Shown here piece after piece: positions 1 to 10,909 of a stretch of DNA of 64,000 bases. Source of the stretch: Nicotiana tabacum. Lineage: Eukaryota > Streptophyta > Magnoliopsida > Solanales > Solanaceae. A program made the translations under genes and the position numbers. A model generated the notes under the pieces. That model saw nothing but the letters and a program-made list of their open reading frames with translations, had not been told where the DNA came from and did not search any database. The stretch is from the NCBI RefSeq assembly GCF_000715075.1, contig NC_134101.1, positions 153,372,084 to 153,436,083 of the forward strand. Direction: 5' to 3'. Every line of letters starts with the position of its first letter. Position 1 is the first letter of the stretch.

Positions 1-116
1 AAATTGATGCAAGATGAGGTCACATTAGATCAGCTGAATTTTCTTGGATTTACTCTTAAGGGGTGGGTCTTATTATGTTTGTTTGAGGACAAGCAAAAGC
101 TTAAGTTTGGGGGAGT
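1..116 (+). other. 3' internal end of an Athila-like retrotransposon with polypurine tract
   Basis: Short untranslated segment directly before an LTR. The purine-rich run ending in GGGGGAG (about 105-115) fits a polypurine tract priming plus-strand DNA synthesis, and the phrase 'gaggacaagcaaaagc' just upstream is typical of the 3' end of Athila-type Ty3/gypsy elements (family knowledge). The element body lies outside the window to the left, so no coding region can be judged. Confidence 0.6.
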
Positions 117-1505
117 TGATAACTAAGGATTATGATGCATGTTACACTCCTTCTTGGTTTAGTTTTTATTAGAAATGTGTACAAAATAGTCCCAAAGGCT
201 CACATGTTGTACTTGATTGCAGGGTTTGGTCAACAAGGTGACAATTTGTCAAAACCAGCTCAAAAAGGAGTGAAACATGCACAAGTACCAAGAACAAGGC
301 AAAGCTCAGTATAACAAGACTAGTGCGGCTGCACACGATTCTGTGCGGTCTGCAAAGAGGTGGTTCAGAAAGTGCATTTTAGGTAGCAAAGCAATACGGC
401 CTCAAAACATTTCATGTGGACTACATTGACTTTACTGAGGCCGCACTTGCTTTTGTCTGGTCCGCAAAGCTCAAGTTCAGAGAGGTGCCATGTTGGAGGA
501 GCATTACCAATGCGGTCCAGGGTCCATTTTGTGCGGTCCGCAATAGAAGACACTGCGGCGACGGTGCATTTTGTGCGGCCCACGGTGGACAACTTTAGAG
601 AGCAGATTGTTTCAGCCAATAGTCTTAGTGCGGCCGCACTAGATTTTGTGCATTCCGCACTATCCCATAGGGGTATTTTTGTCCATAATTTTAAACATAG
701 TATAAATAGTGTCTATTTTGAGTAATTTTAGCTTAGTTTCATCATTGAATCTTCAAGTTTTATCTAGTAATTAAATATTATGGGTTTTTATTCATCTATT
801 TCTTTGTTTTCTTCTATAATCATGAGTATCTAGACCCATTAGCTAGGGTTGTGGCTCAACTCTAGTGTGAGTAATTGATGGGTCTTGTGTTTTAATGCTT
901 GAATGTCTATGGGTGTTTGATATCTGGACTAATTTTTGGTTTAAATGTTGAATTAGTGGTTGCAAACACTAGTTTATGCCTAGCTGATTTTGGCTCTTCT
1001 TGTGAAAGAGAGCCTAAGTCCATGAAATTGGTCCAACAAGAAATTGGGGCATATTCAAGAAATTGATAGCCCCAATTAAAGGGTTAAACCTAGAGATAGT
1101 AATACCCGACTTGAACCTCTATTGCTTGCACAAATTATCATACCCAATTGGTCTTGAGAAAGTCAATTAGGACAAAATCACTCGAACTACCGAGAGGTAT
1201 AGAGTGAGTAGAATCGATCAATTGTTATATCATACTCCCCAAATATGACAATCTAGCCTTAGACTCGAGAATTCATCAATTACCCACCTAGGAGAAAGTC
1301 AATCCCCTAGTGCCTTTTACCTATTTAGACAACCTTCAACAGTTTACTCTTAGGTTCACTTAGCCTAATTTAGCATCTTAGTAGTATAAAATTATAAGTA
1401 ATATCAAAACCAATTATGAATAGAAGTTCAACTAGGAACAATTACGCAACTCCAACTTAGATAGAAACTCAACTCCAATCTCTAGCTCCCTGTGGAAATC
1501 GATAC
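117..1505 (+). repeat. Athila-like LTR (3' LTR; right edge approximate)
   Basis: Begins TGATAACTAAGG immediately after the polypurine tract. About 325-655 holds a cluster of GC-rich dyads of the type GCGGTCCGCA and GCGGCCGCA, followed by a TATA box near 701. The rest is AT-rich with no open frame, as expected for a long U5. The phrase 'ctccctgtggaaatcgatacc' near 1488-1508 resembles Athila LTR termini, so the edge is placed about 1505. No second LTR or target duplication is visible, so the boundary is uncertain by some tens of bases. Confidence 0.55.
701..708 (+). promoter_or_regulatory. TATA box of the Athila-like LTR
   Basis: TATAAATA after the dyad cluster inside the LTR; transcription would start about 30 bases downstream. 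Sequence match only. Confidence 0.5.
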
Positions 1506-2139
1506 CAACCTTCTCGGGTAAAAGTTGCCTCGACCTTTCTTGCTACTTTGTAGTAGTACAATGTTGGCTTTGATCAGTTGTGCTACCACTTTTTCTTTAA
1601 ATGGAAGCTTTATTGAACCAAAGCTTCATTCAATCGTTCTTCAACAACCTTTTTACTCTCTTCTTCTCTTCGTCCTCATCCAGTGCTATTTCTCATATTT
1701 GAAGCACATGGTCTTAAGGTCATATGGCAGTGTTCTCATCAGTTACGCCATGGCCCTTTCCCAAAGCTTCCCCTACTGAGCGAGATTGTACCGATTTGTT
1801 GTTGTTGTTGTTCGCCCAAGGTAATGGGAGAGAAATCTCAAATTATCTTCACATTAAAGGATATACGGACTATGAACTTCTACTCATCTCTTTTAACTAC
1901 CCGGTGCGGCGCCTCACTCATTTTTCTTTCCATGGAGTGAGGTGGTGCCATCTACTAACTATTGCATCCTGCACCGGTGCAACATCTCAAGAAGTGGCTT
2001 CACAATAGTAGTGCTGGCGAGATCCATAGTTGCCAAATTTTTCACCCAGCCATTTCTTCATCCCTTTCTGCTTCTTCATCTTTTTCTGCTCCTTCTTCAT
2101 CGTTTCCTTCTCCTTCTTCATCCTTGATGATGTCATTTG
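1506..2139. other. Unassigned stretch, no gene supported
   Basis: Only short overlapping frames. It contains a pyrimidine-rich low-complexity part (about 2055-2130, TTC/TCC-rich, Ser/Phe-coding in all frames). I recognise no domain, LTR end or PBS. It is probably older repeat DNA into which the Athila-like element inserted. Confidence 0.4.
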
Positions 2140-2219
2140 GAATATTGAGATGAGGCCACCAAGGAGATGGTTCTCAAAAATACTGCCGCTGAGGACGCAC
2201 CCCCGAGAATAGATTAGAC
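2140..2219 (+). pseudogene. Possible C-terminal scrap of a PF04195-type antisense gene
   Basis: In one frame the segment ends in an acidic/Ala-Pro run (AAEDAPPRID) before a TAG. This resembles the C-terminus and stop context of the related gene that ends at 26213, and is followed by a similar T-rich trailer. No upstream coding part can be followed. The similarity is short and the call is tentative. Confidence 0.22.
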
Positions 2220-2929
2220 TCTTAGTTTTAATTATTATTATTTTTTTGCTTCTTTGTTTCTGTGTAAGGACCCCTTGCGGGATTTTGTAATCATATGTAA
2301 AGACCCTTCATGGGACTTTATAATCATGGTTTATTAATACAGAGATGTTTCTTCGATTTTTCTCTGATTTATGCCGGATTTCCTTTTATTTGCATTTGTG
2401 ATGAATCTAAGCATGCGACTCTACCGATTAGACCGAATACTGGACCAGGGTGTAGGTGTTCCCTCGGTTCTTGGTTGGTCAATACAATTTTCCCTGAAAC
2501 CCTTTGCCATTTCTCAGACCAAGTCTGGGTCGACTTGGTACAGACTTAGGCTGCCGAAGCTGGCGACTTTGAATTGAGTGAGAATTGGGCCTCGATTTTT
2601 AGAACAAAGTTATCTCCTTTTAGACCCCATTGGTAGCCTTCGAGGGAGAATTTTCTCAAACGCCTGAGAATAAAGGTAGCCCCATGACTTTCACAAACAA
2701 TCCCATAGTGAGTTTTAGCCCAAGTTCGGGTGGCCTAAAAACTTTGATTTGAACTTAGGGTGAAGGTAGTCCTAAGGCTTCATTAATAAATCCTGAATGT
2801 GAACTGGCTCGAGCTCAGGTAGCTGGAGGGCAAAGGAACCGGGTGAACGATCCTCATTTGAAATAGCAGAAATCCTCAAGGCAGGATACCACCTCGAGGT
2901 TGGGCTTATATATGAGTAGCTATTTAAAG
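2220..2929. other. Untranslated trailer-like sequence
   Basis: T-rich trailer with two similar phrases, 'aaggaccccttgcggga' (about 2266) and 'aagacccttcatgggac' (about 2300), then non-coding sequence with repeated 'aaggtagtc/cc...aggctt' phrases leading into the tandem array. Nothing codes. It appears to belong to the untranslated part of the T1-type element. Confidence 0.35.
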
Positions 2930-3550
2930 CTTATCCTTCGTTTTGACAGGGATCTTCGAGATCGGGCACTATTTTGAGACTCATAGTGATATTAATGGCT
3001 CCTTAGAGTCTATCTTCTTTTTGATGGAGATCCTCTAGATCAGGTACCATCTTGAGGCTTGTAATGATATTAATGGCTCCTTAGAGCCTTTTTTTTACGG
3101 ATGTCCTCGAGATGGGGTACCATCTCGAGGCTTGTAATAATATTAGTGCCTCCTTAGAGCCTTTCTTTTTTTTTAACGAAGGTCCTCGAGATCGGGTGCC
3201 ATCTCGAGGCTTGTAATGATATTAATGGATCCTTAGAGCCTTTCTTCATTTTTGACAAAAGTTCTAGAGATCGGGTACCATCTCAAGGCTTGTAATGATA
3301 TTAATGGCTCTTTAGAGCCTTTCTTCTTCTTTTTCTTCTTCTTCTTCTTTTTTGACGGATGTCCTCAAGATCGGGTATCATATCGAGTCTTGTAATTATA
3401 TTAATGGCTCCTTAGAGCCTTTCTTCTTTTTTTGACGGAAGTTCTCGAAATCGAGTATCATCTCGAGGCTTGTAATGATATTAATGGCTCCTTAGAGCCT
3501 TCATTCACGAGAGTAGAAATCCTCGAGATTGGGTACCATGTCGAGGCTAG
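2930..3550. repeat. Tandem array, about 78-bp unit, 7-8 imperfect copies
   Basis: Each unit contains 'cctcgagatcgggtacca', 'tctcgaggcttgtaatgat' and 'attaatggctccttagagcc'. Copies of the last phrase start near 2991, 3069, 3143, 3221, 3299, 3400 and 3480. The longer spacing before 3400 comes from a TTC microsatellite at about 3320-3352. Each unit carries a short inverted repeat (CTCGAG ... CTCGAG). It sits upstream of the antisense-gene promoter of T1. Confidence 0.85.
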
Positions 3551-3740
3551 GTTGATGCGGGGATTTTTGATCCCAAAACATCGTATGGTAGTGATAATTG
3601 TATGAAATGGTTAAGAAATGACCGAGGCAATCCAGCCGGTACATCTTCCCAAAGCAATAAAGGCTTAGTCAGTTTTTTTAATTGGCCTTTGAGGCAGGCA
3701 GATAGTTATCACTTTCTCTATATATATAGGTTTGTCTTCC
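3551..3740 (+). promoter_or_regulatory. Promoter region of the T1 antisense gene (TATA at 3719-3729)
   Basis: Non-coding sequence ending in TATATATATAG about 12 bases before the Tat insertion point. The TSD shows that 3740 was once joined to 23868, which places this TATA box roughly 150 bases upstream of the ATG at 24006. The inserted 20-kb element now separates promoter and gene. The promoter role is inferred from position and the TATA box. Confidence 0.45.
3736..3740. repeat. Target-site duplication CTTCC, left copy
   Basis: CTTCC directly before the 5' LTR TGTTG terminus; matched by CTTCC at 23863-23867 directly after the 3' LTR CAACA terminus. A 5-bp duplication is the normal product of Ty3/gypsy integrase. 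Confidence 0.8.
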
Positions 3741-4864
3741 TGTTGATACCCAATTTTTCTCTATATATTTTTTATGTAAAATACCTTTCAAATAGCATGT
3801 ATATGCATATATAAGTATACCCCAAGGCTACATTATTTTTTTTCTTAACTTTTCAAAGATTTTTAAATTAATTTACTACCCTATTTTATCAAGAAAACCC
3901 CAATAATTATCACAAAATTATCATTTTTGGTGATTCATTTATTGTAGTCTCATTTTTATATTAAAATATATCTAAAATATGTTTTACACATTTTTTACAA
4001 ATTTATTTGGTATTTAAAGGATAGAATTGCATAATTGCAATATTAGCCATTTTTAGGTTTAAATTCGTCTCATTTTTATAAAATGAGATTTTATAATTTT
4101 TAATTGATAATTATGTATTATAAATCATTTTTATATTTTTAATTTATTTCCAGAAACTAATTTACTATTTTTTAAATTTTTTAAAAGGGAAAACTGGCTA
4201 TTTCAATAACAGCCCAATTCATTTCAATTTTAGCCTAAAATCTGGCCTAATTAAACCCAATCCCCAATCCAAATTAAACCGACCCAAGACCTCAATTCCA
4301 ATGCTAAAACTACCCGGCCCAACCTGGATCAAATCTTAGTTGATGATCAATTTGGATCAACGGTCTAGATCCGCCCTTACCATTTTTAATCAAACCACCC
4401 CCCCAATACCACTCATTTTCCCTCAGACGTCTCTATCTATCTACCTCTAGTTCTCCCTAGAACCCTCCCTTCCCCTCCTCTCCGATGAGTTCTTTTAATC
4501 TTCTCCAGCCACATTCTGACCTAAACCCATGGTGGTTTCACTACCTACAAGCTACATATGGCTTCTCGCGTTTGGTTAAATAAAGACTCGTGGCCTAACC
4601 ACGAAGGGTTGGTCCAGACCTTTGTCGATTCAAAGTTCCACGGACATCTACGGCCTGCTCCAGCAAGCCATGCCTGCTTAGATCCAAGCCTTTATCACCG
4701 TTTGGGTTCCTCTGAAAACCCTAGTTTTGAAGTTTTTCTGGTCTCTTTATCTCTAAGTTTTTAAATGATTTTTTGGATTTTCTTGCAAAAAGCTACTTTC
4801 TAAACCATTTCTTTTTCCGATCTAGGGTTTTTCTGAGATATTTAGATGTTTCTCTGATTTTCTC

Positions 4865-5065
4865 TTTCTTTTGTGTGTTTCTTCTGCTATATTTTCCTCT
4901 ATTGTGTTCTTGTGTGTTTTTTCTACTATATTTTCCTCTACTGTGTTCTTGTGTGTTTTCTCTATTGTATTTTCCTCTACTGTGTTCTTGTGTGTTTGCT
5001 TATTAAACTTCCTCTACGGTGTTCTTGAGTGTTTCTTATTAAATTTCCTCTACTGTGTTCTAGTT
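4865..5065 (+). repeat. 39-bp tandem repeats inside the 5' LTR
   Basis: About four imperfect copies built on 'ttcctctactgtgttcttgt' plus 'gtgttttctctactata'. Because 39 is divisible by 3 it produces open frames with a 13-residue hydrophobic period; these are a by-product, not a gene. The same block is at 20305-20515 in the 3' LTR. Confidence 0.8.
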
Positions 5066-6095
5066 AAGTTTCTTCTAATACTTCTTAATATGCTTCTCCT
5101 ACTATTCTTAGCATTATTTTCATTATGTTTTGTATTAGTTTCTTCTGCTATGTTTGCTTTGAGCACCTACTGTGTTTCACATGTTACTCTTCTACCATGT
5201 TTCTCATAAGTTTCTGTTGCTGAAAGGAACATGTTAAAGGTTTCAGTTCTTTTCTGAGACATCTGAACTTGTTCCGACTCAATTACTTGTCCTCTCATCT
5301 ATGCACTCGATTGGTGGTAGAACCCTAGAATTTGGGGTTTTTTCCAAGTTTGGAAACCATTGGCTATGTGATTTGCCTGAACTGGTTTTGTTTCAAAAAC
5401 CATAACCCTTTCAGACCTATTTCTAGTCTCTAAATTGAGTTTTGAAATCCTTGTTTTTCATATGATTCTGACTTTTGCTAAACTCTTCTAAGGTCTTTTA
5501 CACTGGATCCTTTGTATGCTACTAGATGCTACTTCTCTTCTACATTGCTAACCTATGTGACAACCATGGCCCTGTAGTCTATTATCTACTGATTTTGCAA
5601 TGACACGACATCTTTTTTCGGCTTAACATGTTTATATGCTCTTTATATGTGATGAACATCTCTCTAAAATGGATTTCAAATTTGTGATTAGTTCAGACTT
5701 CCTTCTGAATAGGTTTAATTGATTTCTTTCCATTGTTTGCTGATTTCCCTGTGATTCGACTTAAGTTAAAACCTTTCTCAGCTTTCCTGACTTGGTTCAT
5801 TCATGGACTAATAATTACAAAATCTCTGACTCTTGATTTACTGGCTACTAATTGATTCTCTTACCTTATTCTTACCACCGTGTATTTCAAAATTCTGTCC
5901 CTCAAATAACTTTTTATGTATTTGCCCCTAATTGCCTACTTTGCACAAAAGAAGCTTGTTTGATTTCTTTCCTTAAATAACTTTTACCGTTTGAATATGA
6001 TTTTCTTATTTAAAGGAAGTCTTGTGTGATTGATTCTTAATTGATAATCAGTTCCTTAACTATTTTCTTATCTTATTTCTGCCTGATTTTCACAC

Positions 6096-6102
6096 TATAA
6101 AT
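6096..6102 (+). promoter_or_regulatory. TATA box of the Tat 5' LTR
   Basis: TATAAAT in 'cacactataaatgcatga', conserved in the 3' LTR (21539-21545). The following 'catcattcattcacaatc' looks like a plant transcript leader, so the U3/R boundary is probably near 6125. Confidence 0.55.
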
Positions 6103-6764
6103 GCATGAATCTTTCACAAACACACCATCATTCATTCACAATCATTCTGAACTCACATTCATACACAATATTATTCTCTCTTGTCTGCACTATGGCCTGT
6201 TTACAAGACCTACTACTTTTCTCTATTTGTTTCTTTGAAACTGGTATCTCCTGATTTAAGCTTTAGCACCACAACAATGTGTTTATTTACTTCTTTTATA
6301 TCCATGTCTACTTACTATTTCTGTACTTGAATTAGCATGCTAATTTCTGTCCACCTGCTCCTATTATGAATCCCAAAACCCCTGCCCCCTATGTGTTTGA
6401 GCTATGGTTTAAGGCATGGCAATATTCAAATTATTGTCCATGGACACTTGAGGGTTGTCCCTTCCGCACTACACTTATCTTAATGTGATAATGTATTTGG
6501 ATGTGAGCATTGCCCGGAGTCCCCTTTGAGGCTATTAGGAAACTTTGACGCATCCAAATGAGAGAAAGTATTTTGATCATGATCTCTTGGAGTTGGTTTA
6601 CCTCATATTTCATAAATGACACCTCAATCAGGCTCTCCTTGGTTGTACTTTTCAATTTCTGATGTATTCTATTACTTTTTTTTTCTGGGCTGTAATAATT
6701 TGTAATAAATTCTTGGGGATGGCTTGTGAAAAAGGGAGGTGTAACTATTTATGCAAAGGGTAGA

Positions 6765-7145
6765 TATCCTACCTATAGGTAATTCTGAAATTCTGCATTC
6801 TCACATAGATATTGTGCCTATAGGTATTCTAATTTTCTCACATAGATGTCATGTCTATAAGTATTTCTGAATTCTGCATGCTCTCATATAGAAATCATGC
6901 CCATAAGTGCTTGGAAATCTGAATTCTGCATATGCATATAGAGAAATATGCCTATAGGTCCTTCTAAATCCCGTATATCCGTTCTTCATCTAGCAATCAT
7001 GTTCATAGGTCTTAAACAAAAATTCAGCATCTAGATATCATGTCTATAAGGCTTCTGCATTCTTTACCATGTTTATAAAAGGTTTTAAAATCGACAATGC
7101 ATAGAAAGCATATCTATAGGAATTATTAATCGAATATGAATCGCT
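6765..7145 (+). repeat. Degenerate 'catgtctatagg' repeat zone in the 5' LTR
   Basis: Six or more imperfect copies of a unit of about 50-65 bp containing 'catgtctataggt', 'ttctgaattctgcat' and 'ctcatatagat'. Conserved at 22345-22725 in the 3' LTR. Non-coding; just downstream of the inferred transcription start. Confidence 0.65.
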
Positions 7146-8280
7146 TCATTCACTTATAAGTCTAAAACCAGTAATGACGACGTGTCATCATCTGCAGAAC
7201 CTATAACCCTTTTTGCTAAAAACTTGCCTTCCTTTAATAATCTTGCAACATTTCTTAACCAGTACGCATTCAGTTTATTTCAATGCTTTCTGAATTCATT
7301 AGACACCATGTCTATAGGATCGTTGTCCAACACTTAGGCAAGCTTTAGGGTGAAATTTATAAATAGAATCTGTTTTTATTAATTACAACCAGCAGGCAGG
7401 TCTGATTTGGGTTTATTATTTGAATTATGTAATAAATCAGTCTGCCTCAACTTTTAAGTTATTAATCAGGCCCTAAACAGTATGTGTAAGTCATGCTAAC
7501 TATGGGCTTCTTTGATTGAAGGAGGTATATCTGAGCCTTTTTACTTGTTGTGTGCTCCTCCCCAACTTGCTATACATGTTTTGTATGTCGCCTTAGAATT
7601 TTGCCTTTGAAACTACAAATAAGCCTAATATCCCTCCTTTTTAGGATTAGTAGTCTTAAATACCTCTGGGACTGATAATATTGGGACGGGTAATAGGATG
7701 AAATAAGTAAATGAGACCATTCAGCGCTTTAACACAATAACGGGGTGGGAAAGGGTAGATATGGATATGATGACCACGCGATAACATCACATGTAGCCCC
7801 TCACTGAGGAGTGATTACCGGATGTTGTGTGGGGTGATGCATTTTATTAATAAACCTAGGACTTCCTTTTCCCTTTATTTCTTTGTTTCTTCTAAAGATT
7901 TCAAACTCTTTTTTTTAGAAAAATCAGCATTCTTTTAGTTCTTTCCAACTTTATTTGTTTATAAACCCTTATGTGAAAATCCCCTCTTATTTGAAGCTTT
8001 ATTTTTTGCTTACGTGTTATTTGCACCTAAGTTTATAACAATAGTTTGACCAAGAACCACACTAGTGGATCCTGAGGGGTGCCTAGCACCTTCCCCTTGG
8101 GATAATTTCAAGCCTTTACCCTACCTCTGGTTACTCAAATCAAACTCTCTTGGTGTCCTAATGCACCCTAATCATTAGGTGGCGACTCTTAAAATTCAAA
8201 ACCAATTCCCAAAAGGAAATGAGTTGTCCTCCCAAATGTCATGAACTTGATTTAGCTCGAGAAAAAGGGGCGCGATAGCG

Positions 8281-8300
8281 TGGCGACTCTGCTGGGGATT
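8281..8300 (+). other. Primer-binding site of the Tat element
   Basis: TGGCGACTCTGCTGGGGATT three bases after the 5' LTR. This sequence is a recurrent PBS in plant Tat elements (family knowledge). The primer tRNA is not assigned here. Confidence 0.75.
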
Positions 8301-8999
8301 CTTAGTCTTTTACCATTTCAGACTATTATTGTGAATTTATGCTTCTTTATGCGCAATTATCTGTTTATTTCTTTCAAACATTCAATTTTTCTTTCGATTG
8401 CAAAACTTACTTGTCTTTTTATTTCTTTCCCTTACTACTTTCCTTTACTGCTTTCCTTTACTACCACTTTAAATTATGAAAATACTGTTGTATTTACTGC
8501 TTTCCTAACGTGCAAATACGTGACAACCTGCTTTAATTATTGCATAATCATGCTCAACATCATATTCGACTCGTGCCAAACAAAATACCATAGCAACGCT
8601 TATAATGAGTGGTTGCGCTCTTCCAATATTATCACCCCTTTAAATCCAAAAAGACGTATTTGCGGTAAAACCAGTCGATCAACAGTGTAGTCGATGGTTC
8701 CGTGCCTTTTCCCTATGAGTTGTCCGCTCAAGGGTACCAGTCTAAAACCCCATAGAAACCTTACTATATTTAACTGTGCATGCATCATGGTCAAACCTAG
8801 CCGAGTCAGTTATGTTGTCCACATAATGGCTCTTTAATATAGCCTTGTCCAAAGTCCACTGGATTTCCCTAAAACCCAAACGCACACCATCCCGTTCTTT
8901 GTATTTATTTGGAGAACTAAATGTTTTTATGTCAATTATTGATATTTAATAGTCGAGTCTAGTGGAGGTAAGGGACTAACCCTTTCGTATTGTAGAAAT
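8301..8999 (+). other. 5' leader of the Tat element, no gene supported
   Basis: Untranslated leader between PBS and ORF1. One open stretch (8280-8690) is low-complexity Phe/Leu-rich and crosses the PBS, so it is not treated as coding. Leaders of several hundred bases are usual in this group. Confidence 0.6.
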
Positions 9000-10585
9000 A
9001 TGAGGCATGAAGTCCCTAGATTTGGCATGGTCACCAACATCCACCCAAAATTGCTAAGCTGGTGGGAGGATGTTCATTCCAGTGATCAGACTCTTGTCCG
9101 GAAATACCTAGGAAATCTAATTTCTCTTATGGAAGTCCAACCTAACAACAAGATCATAGAAGCTGCTACTCTATTCTGGGATTGTGATAGGTCTGTGTTA
9201 TGCTTCAGGGACATTGAGATGACACCCCTGCCTGAAGAAATAAGTGGATTAGCTAGTATACCATGAGAAACTTTGGGTTTGTTAATGTCGGAAAATCGCA
9301 AGGGTAGAGGTTTCCTCAAAATGATGGGTCTAAAGAAGAATCTAGACTTGACATGCTTGAAAGAGTCGTATATCCCCTTTGATTATTTGTACGAGAGGTG
9401 CGGTCACAACAAATCTTATCATACTTATCCTGACGAGTTTGCCCTCACATCATTGGGGCATATTCACCGAAGGGTCTTTGTCTTCATGTTTTGCTTCTTG
9501 GGGAGGATAGTGTTTCCAATGAAGAAAGCTTGGATCCACACCAGGCTAGCTATGGTGACCAGAACTCTAATGGAGGGAATTGGTGGGCAACCATTCAGCA
9601 TTGTGCGCATGATTATTGTAGAGATATACCGATCCTTGGAGAAGTGTCAACGAGGATCTGAACGCTTCGAAGGCTTCAATTTGCTACTTCAACTTTGGCT
9701 CATGGAAAATCTCCAAAGGGGTGAATACCGGTAGGAAATTCAACGAAGAGACTGGGATGATCATATCGCCTTCCATCATCCGAAATGAATGAACTACATG
9801 CCTAACATGTTCGCCCAGCCAGAATACGCCAAGGGATGGTTAGAGCTGTTTGAAAATCTAACCGAGGATCAAGTACAATGGATGTTCGAGTGGTTCCCTA
9901 CTGAGGAGTTCATCGTCCGATCTAGGGATGCGCCGTTTTTGATACAAATCGGTTTGAGAGGAACCTACACTTATGTCCCTTTCCGAGTTATGAGACAGGC
10001 TGGTAGGAAGCAGGTTATACCAAGGGTGGACAAGATGAGTCACTTTCGGGCTGACTTTCAAGCTGATGACAGTCCTTATAAGTGCCAAGCTCAGCATATG
10101 TGGCATTGGAAGATCATCATGGGAAGAGTCACTATCGAACCAGACAGATACCATGCTTGTTGTACTCTATACTATTTAGGCTGGTTAGAATCTAATCACG
10201 ATTGTCTGGGTCAGCCAGGACTTGCTAGGTCCAAATGATCATAGATTAGAAGGCTGAGGCACAGGTCAAATACAATCAACTGCGCAAAAGGATCCGGGAA
10301 TGTAAAAGCGAGCACCGTGAGATACAAGAAGCCAACCAAAAACTGATCAAAGAGTGGAAAGATATGGCTGTAACTGCCAACAAACGACCGGGACACTTGG
10401 AGTGAGGCATAGTGGAGATAGAAAGGAAGTTCCTCAAAAGGATCGAGGATTGCCAAAATACTGAGGGAAATGAGGGCGGATATCTAGCCAAAGCCTACCT
10501 ATTGCTGGGACTTCACGAGCTTGGAAAGCTGTTCGATGGAGCAAATGATGCCGAGTCTGGGGAAGGTCCTTCTGGGACCAAATAG
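9000..10585 (+). pseudogene. ORF1 upstream of gag (Tat-specific protein, DUF7745-like), broken
   Basis: Tat/Ogre elements carry an ORF before gag whose role is unknown. Reading from ATG 9000, the frame continues through three premature stops, TGA 9264, TAG 9732 and TGA 9786, which interrupt otherwise continuous similarity. Recognisable parts are LTSLGHIHRRVFVFMFC, WLMENLQRGEYR and YKCQAQHMWHWKIIMGR. Near 10236 the frame shifts and the remainder is a Lys/Glu/Gln-rich, probably coiled-coil tail (QLRKRIRECKSE onward, with TGA near 10404) to a TAG at 10583-10585. The intact protein would be about 520 residues. The domain name is from memory of the family, not from a search. Confidence 0.7.
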
Positions 10586-10909
10586 ATAGGAGTTTTTCTT
10601 TTGATTTAAGAAATGTAATAAGGCCAACGGCCACTAGTGATATTTTTATTTCATGCTATTTAAGGTCGATTTGGGATTCGTCTACTTTTTATCAATAAAA
10701 TGAGGCATTTAGCATTCTATGTTATCCAAATTAATTTGTCGCTAGGCCTACCTCGGGCCCAAAGAGGTTCCCAAATAGGACACGATGTACATTCTCGCAC
10801 TATGTGTTTAAATATCGCAACATTTTCTTATAATCCTCACTTACTTGTTACCTTTTTGTTTTTACTTTTTGTTTATTTATTCCCCTCCCCAAAGGTTAGT
10901 TCGTGCACT
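10586..10909 (+). other. Spacer between ORF1 and gag
   Basis: AT-rich spacer with no supported gene. Typical of Tat elements, where ORF1 and gag are separate units. Confidence 0.5.

Larger units (their letters stand above)
3741..8277 (+). repeat. 5' LTR of the Tat element (4537 bp)
   Basis: Starts TGTTGATACCC, ends GGGGCGCGATA just before the PBS; aligns with 19132-23862 throughout. The canonical end is CAACA (seen in the 3' copy), so this copy has changes in its last bases. It lacks about 150 bp present in the 3' copy (junction near 6436) and a short Pro/Ser-coding insert seen near 20065-20100. Hand comparison of two stretches gives about 5-10% differences, so the insertion is old. Contains a 39-bp repeat block, a TATA box and a 'tctatagg' repeat zone. 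Confidence 0.9.

Noticed and set aside
414..725. 103-codon open frame in the Athila-like LTR
   Set aside because: Covers the GC-dyad cluster just upstream of the TATA box, so it would not be in the normal transcript; no domain.
4773..5209. Open frames coding hydrophobic Cys/Phe/Leu-rich protein in the Tat LTRs (also 20315-20581)
   Set aside because: They arise from a 39-bp (13-codon) tandem repeat inside an LTR and occur in overlapping frames; no start context, domain or conservation beyond the repeat.
8280..8690. 136-codon open frame starting at the Tat PBS
   Set aside because: It begins in the PBS, is Phe/Thr/Tyr-rich low complexity, and such leaders are untranslated in the family.
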